Below are positions 7,909 to 16,331 of a stretch of 30,562 bases of DNA, in pieces. Origin of the DNA: a virus; the IMG/VR virus record IMGVR_UViG_3300009026_001181, positions 1-30,562 of that record; one strand, written 5' to 3'. Made by a program: the position numbers and the translations under genes. Below the pieces are notes generated by a model, which ran no database searches, was not told the DNA's origin, and saw only the letters and a program-made list of their open reading frames with translations. Position 1 is the first letter of the stretch. Each line of letters begins with the position of its first letter.

Positions 7909-10900
7909 TTATTGTATAAAGTAATTGGTTCCGTCAGTATAAAGTCCTATGGCCTCATATTGATTCATTAATGTATATGTTGGTTGACCATCAATTGTTG
8001 CACCATTCGGAGCACTTAAAACCACATTTGCTGTTGACCCTATTTTTTTGTGTTGTGTCACTCCAATATGATTGGATGGAGGTAAAAGATAAACTGTCAT
8101 TTGTCCACTAGTAATACTGTCATTATATAGATAGTGAGTATATGCTACACTTTGAATATTGGTGGTGGATGATAGAGTTGTGAGTGCAAATACATTTGTA
8201 GTTCCATTACTAGTTCCAGCAATTCCACCATTACATAAAACTGTGAGATCGTATTGATTTACTGTAGGTATACTATTGAATGTTAATTCTAAATTATTAT
8301 CATCAACAGTTCTACCAGCGGCTTGGATGATTTTATTTGTTGTAACTTCCCTAACAGAAAATATTATATCTTTAGTATTTAAATTATGTGTGGCTGTTAA
8401 TGGATTTGTTAAATTGTTACCGATTAATGAAGAATAAGACGTAACCGCACTCCATGCGGCAGAATTTGAATTAACTGTAGTGTATGTCGTATTTGCACTC
8501 AATGGTACGTTTATCCAAAGTGTGTTTGTATTATTTCTTTGTAATGAATCGCCAGCTTTTACACCATTTATCAATACATCATGAATTTCATTTAATTCAT
8601 AACCATTTTGAATTCTGACATATAATATACCATTTCCATTATTGGCTCTTTCTACAACACCGATATAAACACCATGATTTGGTTGAGTTGGTCTTACATT
8701 TGTAAAATCACCAGGTGTTGTAGATAGCCATAATCCATCCCCTTCAGAAAATGCTCCTAAATTCAAATTTTCCATTCTACCAACACATGTAATATAACCA
8801 GTTCCTCCAGCGGAAATAGTTCCATTAACAATACCTATTGTTTTGGAAGATCCTGCTTCTGTTGCAGCTGATGCTAATTTTACAGACATTGTTCCTCCAG
8901 TTGCCCCGAAAGCATAAACAACATCACCTCTGACTAATTGAATAGCCTCTGCATTTTTTACTTCAGCTATTAATACCTCACTTGTCGTGGATAAACCCCA
9001 CGTACCAGAATTAGCTTGGAGAGTTGTATATGCACCTTCCCAATCAGCGGAATTGCCCAATACTGTTGTAAATGTGGATTCCCAATTACTTGTGAGAAGT
9101 CTAACACCAGTATCAGTTGTGGAATCAACCAATGCGCTTAAAGAAACAGTATTTCCATTTGAAATGGAAAGGTCTTTTGTTGTTTCATCAAAACTTAATG
9201 TATTTCCAGTAAATGCTGTTGTTTGATTTGTATTATCAGCAAATGTAATTCCAGTATGAGTAATTTCAGTACCAGTCCCATCTCCAATATAATTTCCATT
9301 CCAAACTCTCAAAGATGTACCCGCTCCACTATCGATATAGAGTGGCATAGGAGTTAATCTATCTTGTTGTAATGAAGTAATCCAACCAGCTTGCCAATTA
9401 AAATCATAATTAACCGAACATACTAGAGAAATTCCAGACAATCCACTTCTACTGGAATCATAAACACCTTGATCAATTTTCGAACCATATAAAGATCCAA
9501 ATGAAATGGCTCCAGTCATTGTTCCACCAGATAATGGTAAGTAATCTCCACTTATGCTACCACCGCCACCAATCCAAGATGCTGATTCATTTAATACTGT
9601 GGTATATACTGAATCCCAATTGGTTGATACGCTCAAGAAAGAAAGATCAACTGAACTTAAATATGCAGCGGAATTGCTTACAAGATTAGTATAAGCCTCT
9701 TGCCAATTACCAGTAAGAGCTTTGATGTCGCTACCTTGATAGTCCCATGATGCTGAATTGGAATTGACGGTTGAATAAACAGAATTCCAATTACCAGAAA
9801 CACTAAGGAAACTTAAATCAATAGCAACACCACTAAGATAAGCAGCTGAGTTTGCAACCAAATTCGTATAAGCAGCATTACCACCAACCCATTCACCTGT
9901 TAGTGCTTTAATGTCACTTCCTTGATAGTTCCAATTAGCAGAATTATCTTGAACTGTTGTGAAAGTATTTTGCCAGTTAGATGTTAATGCTCTAACGCCT
10001 GTATCGGTTGTGGAGTCAATTGCCCAAGAAGCAGAATTTGTATTAACAGTAGTGTAAGCAGAATTCCAATTTCCAGATACACTTAAAAAAGATAAATCAT
10101 ATCCACTTAAATATGCGGCTGAATTATAAACTAAATTCGTATAAGCAGCATTCCCCCCAATCCATCCAGCAGTCAATGCCCTAACACCTGTATCGGTTGT
10201 GGAGTCAATAGCCCAAGATGCTGAATTTGCTTGTACTGTTGTGTAAGCAGCATTACCACCAACCCAACCACCTGTTAGTGCTTTAATGTCACTACCTTGG
10301 TAGTTCCATGAAGCAGAATTACTTTGAACTGTGGTTGTTGTCGAGATGGAAATTGCAGAAATACTTTCTATCTCACTTTGCAAATCATTTCCATTTTGAT
10401 AAACTCTCCCAGTAGCACTTAGATTACCAGAAACACTCAATGTTCCAAACGGTCCTTCCAATGCTCCTTGGTTATTGAACTTCCAATAGTATGTATTATT
10501 TGAATCAATTAAAATTTCATTGTCTGTGGAATCTATTGTTATTGAGTTTCCATTGTGATCTGAAGCAAAGAAACCATGAGGTGATAGTGCTAATCTATTG
10601 TAGTAACCATCTAATACTTTAGTAGCTTCCAAAGTTAAAATGATTTCATCCTGTGGTGTGATAATGTTATTTGGAAAATTAAAAGTCCCGTCTGTGTTTA
10701 ATTTAAACACTTCAGTTCCAGATACCAACCTATCAGTTGTTCCGCTTAAACCTCCTCCTCCACTACTTCCACCACTTCCTATGATGGTTGATAAGTCAAT
10801 ACCACCTGAGAGATATTTTCCAGTAACATTCAAGTCACCATTCATCACACCACCTTTAGCATATTGAACCGCAACACTTCCACCACCACCCTCGATAGCC

Positions 10901-11325
10901 ATACGACTGATCTGAGTTTTAACTTTACCAATCTCTTCCTTTACCTGTTCTGAAATTGTGGCAGATATATTATCATTTTTACTTATTAGTTTACTCTTAT
11001 CACCCTTATCCATTTTCTGCAACTCTTCTATGTAGCTACTCTTAGTGGTTTGTTTTTCTAAAGGTATTCCAGCATAATTATTTTCAGAATCATCTACCTC
11101 TTCATTTTGATCGTCTTCAACATCTTCAGATATATCCAAGTGTTCTGCGAGCTTTTCACCCAACTTCAATAGAAAATTATCAAATGGTTCTTCTTTTGGA
11201 AATGAATAACTTATTTGTGATTCATTTTCTTCTATTAGATGATTTTCTACAATAGGAGTCTTGCTATCCTTTTCATTCTGTTCTTCTAGTATTTTTGCGT
11301 AAAGTTTGGAGATGTCGTCAACCAT
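7909..11325 (-). CDS. Large repeat-containing tail fibre (1138 aa)
   Basis: Residues 1-140 are acidic and helical (DDISKLYAKILEEQN onward). Residues 146-170 hold the GGGGSVAVQYAKGG and NGDLNVTGK block shared with the 2860-4026 protein. Residues about 325-590 are tandem fibre repeats built from (T)TVxxNSASW, NYQGSDIKALTG, WVGGNAAYT, DTGVRALT and LSFLSVSGNW. Residues about 790-920 form a domain with VRGDVVYAFGATGG and YITCVGRMENL, seen in other phage fibres. The C-terminus ends GATIDGQPTYTLMNQYEA then DGTNYFIQ, a common fibre cap. It heads the leftward block, with CATAAATA on the minus strand 11 bases before the ATG. It is probably a long tail fibre component. No catalytic motif is visible. Confidence 0.78.
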   Translation of the reverse strand: MVDDISKLYAKILEEQNEKDSKTPIVENHLIEENESQISYSFPKEEPFDNFLLKLGEKLAEHLDISEDVEDDQNEEVDDSENNYAGIPLEKQTTKSSYIEELQKMDKGDKSKLISKNDNISATISEQVKEEIGKVKTQISRMAIEGGGGSVAVQYAKGGVMNGDLNVTGKYLSGGIDLSTIIGSGGSSGGGGLSGTTDRLVSGTEVFKLNTDGTFNFPNNIITPQDEIILTLEATKVLDGYYNRLALSPHGFFASDHNGNSITIDSTDNEILIDSNNTYYWKFNNQGALEGPFGTLSVSGNLSATGRVYQNGNDLQSEIESISAISISTTTTVQSNSASWNYQGSDIKALTGGWVGGNAAYTTVQANSASWAIDSTTDTGVRALTAGWIGGNAAYTNLVYNSAAYLSGYDLSFLSVSGNWNSAYTTVNTNSASWAIDSTTDTGVRALTSNWQNTFTTVQDNSANWNYQGSDIKALTGEWVGGNAAYTNLVANSAAYLSGVAIDLSFLSVSGNWNSVYSTVNSNSASWDYQGSDIKALTGNWQEAYTNLVSNSAAYLSSVDLSFLSVSTNWDSVYTTVLNESASWIGGGGSISGDYLPLSGGTMTGAISFGSLYGSKIDQGVYDSSRSGLSGISLVCSVNYDFNWQAGWITSLQQDRLTPMPLYIDSGAGTSLRVWNGNYIGDGTGTEITHTGITFADNTNQTTAFTGNTLSFDETTKDLSISNGNTVSLSALVDSTTDTGVRLLTSNWESTFTTVLGNSADWEGAYTTLQANSGTWGLSTTSEVLIAEVKNAEAIQLVRGDVVYAFGATGGTMSVKLASAATEAGSSKTIGIVNGTISAGGTGYITCVGRMENLNLGAFSEGDGLWLSTTPGDFTNVRPTQPNHGVYIGVVERANNGNGILYVRIQNGYELNEIHDVLINGVKAGDSLQRNNTNTLWINVPLSANTTYTTVNSNSAAWSAVTSYSSLIGNNLTNPLTATHNLNTKDIIFSVREVTTNKIIQAAGRTVDDNNLELTFNSIPTVNQYDLTVLCNGGIAGTSNGTTNVFALTTLSSTTNIQSVAYTHYLYNDSITSGQMTVYLLPPSNHIGVTQHKKIGSTANVVLSAPNGATIDGQPTYTLMNQYEAIGLYTDGTNYFIQ
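9560..10345 (-). repeat. Tandem fibre repeats, degenerate at DNA level
   Basis: Within the large fibre gene, blocks of about 75-190 bases recur with near identity, for example around 9889-9965 and 10257-10333 (WVGG...LTG followed by NYQGSDIK). At protein level the unit is NSAxW plus NYQGSDIKALTGxW or DTGVRALTxxW plus NAAYT. Such repeats are prone to slippage and gene conversion and set the length of the fibre shaft. Confidence 0.7.
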
Positions 11326-11336
11326 TTTATTCTAAC

Positions 11337-11344
11337 TATTTATG
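11337..11344 (-). promoter_or_regulatory. Late promoter motif CATAAATA for the leftward fibre block
   Basis: CATAAATA on the minus strand, 11 bases upstream of ATG 11325. With the plus-strand TATAAATA at 11374 it forms a divergent late-promoter region that separates the fibre block from phoH. Confidence 0.55.
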
Positions 11345-11373
11345 TGTATAAAATGGATTTATTACTTTGGTTG

Positions 11374-11381
11374 TATAAATA
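11374..11381 (+). promoter_or_regulatory. Late promoter motif TATAAATA for phoH
   Basis: A perfect match to the T4 late promoter consensus, 7 bases upstream of the phoH ATG at 11389. If initiation occurs about 6 bases downstream as in T4, the mRNA has almost no leader. Confidence 0.6.
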
Positions 11382-11388
11382 AAGATGA

Positions 11389-12174
11389 ATGAGTAACAAA
11401 AAACGCGTTGTTCGTAAGAGCAATAATGCCGTTGGTTCTGATAAACTTCAGAAAGAAATTAAAGATAACAGTCCCTATGTTGCACAAAGGGATAAAATAG
11501 ATTTTCATTTTAATATAAGAGAACTTCCTTGGACTGTAAAGCAAAAAGCAATCATTGAATTGTTCTTACACAAAGACACTAAGTTAATGATACTGAAAGG
11601 TCCAGCTGGAACTTCCAAGACTATGCTTTCCATGTATTTAGGACTTACTCTTCTTAATATGAAAAGAGTATCCGATGTTGTCTTGGTTCGTTCCGCTGTG
11701 GAAAGTGCTGATAATAAACTAGGTTATCTTCCAGGTGATTTGTCAGAAAAAATTGGAGTATATTTAACTCCCTTCAATGATAAATTCGCAGAACTAATAA
11801 CTGAAGCTGACAATAAGAGACTTGACAAGGATAGCAGACTCAAGATATGTCCAATAAATTTCTTGCGTGGATTACACTTTGCTGTTAAATTCATTTGTTG
11901 TGATGAAGCACAGAATCTAACTCTGCGCGAAATTCATACGTTAATGTCTCGTATGGGGGAGTTTAGCAAAATGATCATTGCTGGTGATTCTGAACAGAGT
12001 GATCTTCCCGCTGGTAAATCTGGATTCTCCGCAGTATATGATTCATTCAGTAATGAAAATGCCATGAACAATGGTATATATTGCGTTGAACTTACAGAGG
12101 AAGATATTGTGAGATCGGAATTTGTGAAATATATCACAAAGAAATTCAAAGAAATTAAAGCAGCGTATAAATAA
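11389..12174 (+). CDS. phoH: PhoH-like ATPase
   Basis: The protein has 261 residues and is a P-loop ATPase of the PhoH family. Walker A is GPAGTSKT (residues 71-78). Walker B is FICCDEAQN (about 168-176), followed by the usual NLTLREIHTLMSRMG. GDSEQSD (about 199-205) matches the family sensor region GDxxQxD. PhoH-like proteins are frequent in large phages, including T4-type marine phages. The biochemical role is thought to be nucleic-acid-linked ATPase or RNA remodelling, and the link to phosphate starvation is weak in phages. The stop codon overlaps a late promoter motif for the next gene. Confidence 0.92.
   Translation: MSNKKRVVRKSNNAVGSDKLQKEIKDNSPYVAQRDKIDFHFNIRELPWTVKQKAIIELFLHKDTKLMILKGPAGTSKTMLSMYLGLTLLNMKRVSDVVLVRSAVESADNKLGYLPGDLSEKIGVYLTPFNDKFAELITEADNKRLDKDSRLKICPINFLRGLHFAVKFICCDEAQNLTLREIHTLMSRMGEFSKMIIAGDSEQSDLPAGKSGFSAVYDSFSNENAMNNGIYCVELTEEDIVRSEFVKYITKKFKEIKAAYK
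12166..12173 (+). promoter_or_regulatory. Late promoter motif TATAAATA overlapping the phoH stop
   Basis: A perfect TATAAATA, 6 bases before the GTG start at 12180. The final codons of phoH are inside it. An ATG at 12178 is directly followed by TGA, so GTG at 12180 is the usable start. Confidence 0.6.
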
Positions 12175-12179
12175 TTTAT

Positions 12180-12512
12180 GTGAATTTCACCAATCTTATT
12201 AATCTGGTTCTTGAAGGGGATTTCAATCCGTTGTATGATACACATCATAGTGAATTATCACCACAAGATATTCAGAAAATGCCAAAATCTGAAAGAAAAG
12301 CCATATCATTGAAAGATACATCTAAAAGAGAATTTTCTGTAATAGTGAATGGTAAAGAGATTAAAACATTCACCACATGTAAAAATTCTGCAATAGGCAA
12401 TGTTGCATATAATATGAGTTTGGATGGTAAATTAAATCCCGCAGTTGTTGTTAAGAGATTGCATGAGATGGGTGTGATGGTATATGATAATAAGTGGAGC
12501 ATTAAATATTGA
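12180..12512 (+). CDS. Hypothetical protein with N-terminal tag-like peptide (110 aa)
   Basis: The start is GTG at 12180 because the ATG at 12178 reads ATG-TGA. The protein begins MNFTNLINLVLEGDFN, a short amphipathic helix ending at E12 followed by Gly, similar in place and character to the leaders of the genes that follow. The rest (about residues 20-110: SELSPQDIQKMPKSERKAI, then a beta-rich half with VIVNGKEIKTF and VVVKRLHEMG) matches no family I know. No Shine-Dalgarno sequence is seen. A possible virion-internal protein; this rests on the tag pattern and neighbourhood. Confidence 0.6.
   Translation: MNFTNLINLVLEGDFNPLYDTHHSELSPQDIQKMPKSERKAISLKDTSKREFSVIVNGKEIKTFTTCKNSAIGNVAYNMSLDGKLNPAVVVKRLHEMGVMVYDNKWSIKY
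12501..12508 (+). promoter_or_regulatory. Late-promoter-like motif ATTAAATA
   Basis: ATTAAATA lies 5 bases before ATG 12514 and overlaps the end of the preceding gene. It is one mismatch from TATAAATA at the core and two overall, so it is weaker than its neighbours. Confidence 0.45.
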
Positions 12513-12513
12513 T

Positions 12514-14283
12514 ATGAATTTTAAAAGACTATGTGAATTGTGTTTGACTGGTAATAATAAATTGAACGAATCGTTTAATTATTTTAATGGTCTTTATGAA
12601 CTATGTTTAGAGGCAAAGAGTAAAAAATACATCACAATAACATCGAATAGGGAAAATATTTTAAAAGAATTTGAAAAAAATAAAGAAACCGCATCCGATG
12701 AATATAAAAAAGAAATAAAAACATCTTTAATAAAAAATTTATTACTCCCACAAAGTTTTAAAATCATTAATACCGAAGAAGATGCTGATGGGTCAGTGCA
12801 TTATGATATAAAAATCGCTCCCGATGAGATACTCAAAGCCAGCATAGTATCAGCTAATAATTCAAACGAATCCAACATATCTATAATTGTTAAAGATGTT
12901 AATAATCTTCTTGACATAAACAATGCAATAGTGGAAATTGAAGAAAAGCTGGAAGAAATAAAAAAGGAAGAAACCGTGTACAAGAGAGAATTGGAAACTG
13001 ACTTCATTCACCATGTTGGATATGCACCACCTTCAAATGTTCCAGATAGAGGATATTATAAAATAGGAATGAAACCATTTAAAGACAAGTATGGGAGGAC
13101 ACGATCAATCGAATATGATGTCGATCCGACAACTACTAAAATTCCAGATGTTGGTACGATAGAAGAATTAGATGGACAGCAAGTTGCAATATTAGAGGCT
13201 GACAGACACAATACAAGGGGATCAAATATGGGAGGACCATTGCATCCATTTTTATTATCGAACCAAACGATAGCAAAACTTCCAGATGGAAGAGGATATA
13301 AACCAGTTTGGGCAAATATGACTTCTGCTTTCGTGACAAGAGCTAAAAACATAATAAAGAACACAACAGCTGGATATGCATTAATTCAAATAATGAAAGA
13401 GGATGCCCATAAAAGTAATAAAAAATTTGTTAATGATTTCATGGAAGATATTGAAAAAATTAAGTCCTCAATGAGTAAAGATAATATAGATGCACTCCAC
13501 GTTATTCTTGATTTGGGAGCTAAAAACCCATCGAAACATTTAAAACGTCTTGAGGCATTGGAAAAACAGTTTGAAAAAGGCGAAATTGGAAAGGAAGAAT
13601 ATATTTTAAACAAAGATGAGGAAACTAAAAAAGTGGAAAAATTCTTTCCTATGATTGAATTCTTAAAAGGATTAGCACCAATTAAATCCAAAACAACAAA
13701 GGGTAATATCGAAGAGGCTAATAGATTATTTACCGAACATAATAATAATTATAAAAATCAAGACTGGTATGTTAAAATTGTAAACAAGTACCAAGATTGG
13801 TCTTTCATAGAGGAAGCGTCTACCTTCACTTTCAATCAAAGGTCTAGTTCTATGACGAGAATTAAAGGACTACCATTCATACCATCTCTACAGAATAAAT
13901 TGTTGGAAAATATGGATTTTAACAATGCTCTCAATTTAGAAATTGTAGCCGCTGTTCAATTAACGAAGGATATGGATGCATTTGCGATATATACTGGAAA
14001 TGATGCGAAACAAGATTCTAAGATGAGCGAAAAAGAAAGATACTTGAAAGAACAATTTATAAATAATCAGCAATTTAGGGTACATCCTTCTTATGATTGG
14101 ATGATGCTTGGACCAGAAGATGGTAAAAGTTTTATTTTAGAAACTCCAGTACACCCAATTGATTTGTTCCCAAATTATGCAAGTGAACATCGGAAGGAAA
14201 CAGTACGAACTGGGACTAAGGAAACAATTGTTGGTACAATGAAAAAATCAAAAATACCATTAATAATAAAATTAAAAAAATGA
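12514..14283 (+). CDS. Large polyvalent-protein-like domain protein, tagged (589 aa)
   Basis: I place the start at ATG 12514 (MNFKRLCELCLTGNNK), which has the late motif 5 bases upstream, rather than at ATG 12484 inside the previous gene. The N-terminal 35 residues contain two similar short segments, FKRLCELCL and LYELCLEAK, each with an (L)-C-(L)E site. Residues about 120-165 are predicted coiled coil (IVEIEEKLEEIKKEE). At about residue 225, VAILEADRHNTRGSNMGGPL followed by HPFL and VWANMTSAFVTRAKN resembles a segment of the large polyvalent proteins injected by phages and conjugative elements, where an ADR/ADxT motif and GGPxxPxL recur. The remainder is alpha-helical. No enzyme motif is certain. 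It is translationally coupled to the 14280 gene. Confidence 0.6.
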   Translation: MNFKRLCELCLTGNNKLNESFNYFNGLYELCLEAKSKKYITITSNRENILKEFEKNKETASDEYKKEIKTSLIKNLLLPQSFKIINTEEDADGSVHYDIKIAPDEILKASIVSANNSNESNISIIVKDVNNLLDINNAIVEIEEKLEEIKKEETVYKRELETDFIHHVGYAPPSNVPDRGYYKIGMKPFKDKYGRTRSIEYDVDPTTTKIPDVGTIEELDGQQVAILEADRHNTRGSNMGGPLHPFLLSNQTIAKLPDGRGYKPVWANMTSAFVTRAKNIIKNTTAGYALIQIMKEDAHKSNKKFVNDFMEDIEKIKSSMSKDNIDALHVILDLGAKNPSKHLKRLEALEKQFEKGEIGKEEYILNKDEETKKVEKFFPMIEFLKGLAPIKSKTTKGNIEEANRLFTEHNNNYKNQDWYVKIVNKYQDWSFIEEASTFTFNQRSSSMTRIKGLPFIPSLQNKLLENMDFNNALNLEIVAAVQLTKDMDAFAIYTGNDAKQDSKMSEKERYLKEQFINNQQFRVHPSYDWMMLGPEDGKSFILETPVHPIDLFPNYASEHRKETVRTGTKETIVGTMKKSKIPLIIKLKK

Positions 14284-14489
14284 ATATAATCATAAAAGAC
14301 ACAGAAGAAGGACCAGAAGGTTGGGAAATGATTCCGTTACAAGATGAGTACATCTACTACAACCCACAGAAAATATCCGAGGATAGAATGGAACAATTGG
14401 TAAGAGATTATGCGAATGGAGACATGGATGAAATGTATGCATTGGCACAATTCGATACGGAATTGGATAGAGAATACTTAGATAAATAA
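14280..14489 (+). CDS. Small acidic hypothetical protein (69 aa)
   Basis: The start overlaps the previous stop (ATGA at 14280-14283), so it is translationally coupled to the polyvalent-like gene. It begins MNIIIKDTEEGPEGWEMIPL and is strongly acidic, with a helical C-terminus rich in Asp, Glu and Met. No tag peptide, signal or membrane segment is seen. I do not recognise a family. A small acidic partner next to a putative effector could be a chaperone or inhibitor; this is inference. Confidence 0.6.
   Translation: MNIIIKDTEEGPEGWEMIPLQDEYIYYNPQKISEDRMEQLVRDYANGDMDEMYALAQFDTELDREYLDK
14481..14488 (+). promoter_or_regulatory. Late promoter motif GATAAATA
   Basis: GATAAATA lies 6 bases before the GTG start at 14495 and overlaps the stop of the upstream small gene, the same arrangement as at 12166. 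Confidence 0.5.
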
Positions 14490-14494
14490 TTAAT

Positions 14495-15421
14495 GTGAGA
14501 TTTGATAAAATATGTAATGCCATTTTAGAGAGAGTGTTTCATGGAACAGCGCATGATGTTGTCGGCAACTTCTCATTAAATAAAATAGGAACTGGTGAAG
14601 GTAACATTGCATATGGTTGGGGTTTATACTTTGCAGAGAATCCAAATGTTGCACAAGACTATAGAAAAGGATTAAGTCACAGACATTTACTCGATAAAAT
14701 AAGAGAAGTATATGATGAACTGGACTCATCAGACGATGCAATCGAAGCACTTAAAGACGCTGGATTGAGCGAAAAGGAAATAAATCTTGTTCAAGCACTC
14801 CAAGGTGATGATTTCTTAGGTTTCGATTATCCGCACCAAGCAGTCAATGCTGCACTCAAAGAACCTCATAATTTTGAATTAAGTGACGAGACGAAGATGG
14901 CTGTTGCAAATATGGGTAATCTTTATGAGGTGAACATTCTTGCTGATAAAGAAAATGACTTTCTACAATGGGATAAACCTTTAAGCGAAGAAGAATTGAT
15001 TGGATTTTTACCAAAGGGATTATCGGCAGATGATGCTGTGCTTATGTATCAAGATGTTGATAAAATTGCTGGAGAACATCTTGCTGGTAAATTATCGTAT
15101 GAAGAATTTGACAAAGCTCAAAATAATATAATTTCTCGGATAGGTGGCATGATTTCTAAAGCTAGAAAGAAGGTACATTCATGGACAAGTGGAAAAGTGC
15201 TTTATGACTGCTTCACATTTAGCGAAGGTAGTAGAAAAAAAGCATCTAATGTATTATTATCCCTTGGTATCAAAGGCATACGTTATTTGGATCAAGGTAG
15301 TCGTGGAACTGGAGAAGGAACATACAATTATGTTATATTTGACCCAAGTGTTATTCAGATTGTATCTAAGAATGGTGAATTCGTAATGTCATCTAAGACA
15401 CCAGAAAATGTAGAGGTCTGA
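14495..15421 (+). CDS. ADP-ribosyltransferase-like protein (ART-PolyVal type), tagged
   Basis: The protein has 308 residues from GTG 14495; the ATG two bases earlier reads ATG-TGA. The leader MRFDKICNAILERVF carries an I-L-E site (E12). Directly behind it, FHGTAHDV (15-22), IGTGEGNIAYGWGLYFAEN (31-49) and, near the C-terminus, RYLDQGSRGTGEG with NYVIFDPS match the ADP-ribosyltransferase domain found in polyvalent proteins. HGT and the GWGLYF stretch mark the NAD site, and the conserved YVIFD strand is present. T4 packages ARTs (Alt) in the head and injects them to modify host RNA polymerase and other targets. A similar use here is suggested by the leader and late promoter. The target is unknown. 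Confidence 0.75.
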   Translation: MRFDKICNAILERVFHGTAHDVVGNFSLNKIGTGEGNIAYGWGLYFAENPNVAQDYRKGLSHRHLLDKIREVYDELDSSDDAIEALKDAGLSEKEINLVQALQGDDFLGFDYPHQAVNAALKEPHNFELSDETKMAVANMGNLYEVNILADKENDFLQWDKPLSEEELIGFLPKGLSADDAVLMYQDVDKIAGEHLAGKLSYEEFDKAQNNIISRIGGMISKARKKVHSWTSGKVLYDCFTFSEGSRKKASNVLLSLGIKGIRYLDQGSRGTGEGTYNYVIFDPSVIQIVSKNGEFVMSSKTPENVEV

Positions 15422-15424
15422 GTC

Positions 15425-15455
15425 AAATAATGGTTTCGTTCAACTATTAGAAAAT
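15425..15455 (+). repeat. 31-bp direct repeat, left copy (flanks the 15476 gene)
   Basis: Begins AAATAATGGTTTCG and ends ACTATTAGAAAAT. The second copy is at 16285-16315 with one mismatch (C/T). The core CGTTYAWCTATTAGARAAT is also found at 18457-18475 and 20031-20049. Confidence 0.85.
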
Positions 15456-15462
15456 TTTTTAT

Positions 15463-15470
15463 AATAAATA
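15463..15470 (+). promoter_or_regulatory. Late promoter motif AATAAATA
   Basis: AATAAATA lies exactly 5 bases before ATG 15476. It directly follows the 31-bp repeat. Confidence 0.5.
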
Positions 15471-15475
15471 ATCCT

Positions 15476-16285
15476 ATGCGTGATAATGATAACATCATTT
15501 TAGAAAATCTTTATACTGGAATTATTTTGAAAGAGAACGATAGTTATTCGAAAGAACTATTCTCATCGGAAAAAAATAAAACAATTTCAAATGAAGAGAA
15601 GTTGATTCTGCGAGCGCAACGAATGGCATCTGATGGCACGACTGAAGAAAAAACGTTCTCTGGTCCAAACTCGATTCAAGAACTAAAAGATTGGGTGGAC
15701 GATTGGGTTGGTCTGGACGGTGATATTTCAGATTTAAATAATATAGTCTCTTTAGATGGTTATCAGAGAATACATGTGCAAGGTTTGCCTGTTGGTGGCT
15801 TAAGTAAGATTCTTAGAGCCGATAGATTCAAATTCAGTCAACCAGAACTGGATTATGTCGGAAGCCTCGCTGAAACTGCGATGCGGCTTAATCATCCTAG
15901 ACTCCTATCAGTTGCAAAAATTAAACCCGATTACGACAAGACGGGTAGAGAGATTGGGATTCATTTTAGAGTTGGAGAGGGAAAATTTGGTGATCCACAT
16001 GGTAAAGAATCAAGACCGCGTGATTGGACAATGCATTTTGATGTAACATATAGCGGTGAAATTGGAAAAGTGCGAGTAATTTTGAACATTTTTAACTGGG
16101 ATGGAACTATGGAACCCACTTCACGCACCGTGGACATGTCATGGCCAGGTTATGAATTCGATTTGACTGGAGAACGCGAAAGGGATTTAGAAGAGATTGA
16201 GTCGGTTTTAATTAAATATAAACCACAGATCGAGCAATTGGAACGTCTACTTACAAAGGCCACATTGCCAAACAAGTATTTTTAA
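15476..16285 (+). CDS. Tagged hypothetical protein, putative virion-internal cargo (269 aa)
   Basis: The first 20 residues, MRDNDNIILENLYTGIILKE, align without gaps to those of the CCA-adding enzyme at 18496 (11 of 20 identical), with the I/L-L-K-E site at position 20 in both. The bodies are unrelated. Residues 20-55 look disordered and charged. Residues 60-269 appear to be a mixed alpha/beta domain with WVDDWVGLDGDISDL, HVQGLPVGGLSKILRADRF, HFRVGEGKFGDPHG and a Trp-rich beta part (WTMHFDVTYSG, FNWDGTMEPTSR). I recognise no family and no catalytic motif. The gene is bracketed by 31-bp direct repeats and ends exactly where the second repeat starts. Confidence 0.7.
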   Translation: MRDNDNIILENLYTGIILKENDSYSKELFSSEKNKTISNEEKLILRAQRMASDGTTEEKTFSGPNSIQELKDWVDDWVGLDGDISDLNNIVSLDGYQRIHVQGLPVGGLSKILRADRFKFSQPELDYVGSLAETAMRLNHPRLLSVAKIKPDYDKTGREIGIHFRVGEGKFGDPHGKESRPRDWTMHFDVTYSGEIGKVRVILNIFNWDGTMEPTSRTVDMSWPGYEFDLTGERERDLEEIESVLIKYKPQIEQLERLLTKATLPNKYF

Positions 16286-16315
16286 AATAATGGTTTCGTT
16301 TAACTATTAGAAAAT
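16285..16315 (+). repeat. 31-bp direct repeat, right copy
   Basis: Second copy of the 15425-15455 repeat, starting on the last base of the TAA of the 15476 gene. Confidence 0.85.
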
Positions 16316-16327
16316 CCTATCTAATAG
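16304..16327. terminator. AT-rich hairpin between convergent genes
   Basis: CTATTAG (16304-16310) pairs with CTAATAG (16321-16327) over a 10-base loop. It lies between the convergent ends of the 15476 (+) and 16332 (-) genes. It is GC-poor and has no strong U-tract, so it may be a weak bidirectional terminator or a recombination-related stem-loop. Confidence 0.35.
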
Positions 16328-16331
16328 GAAA

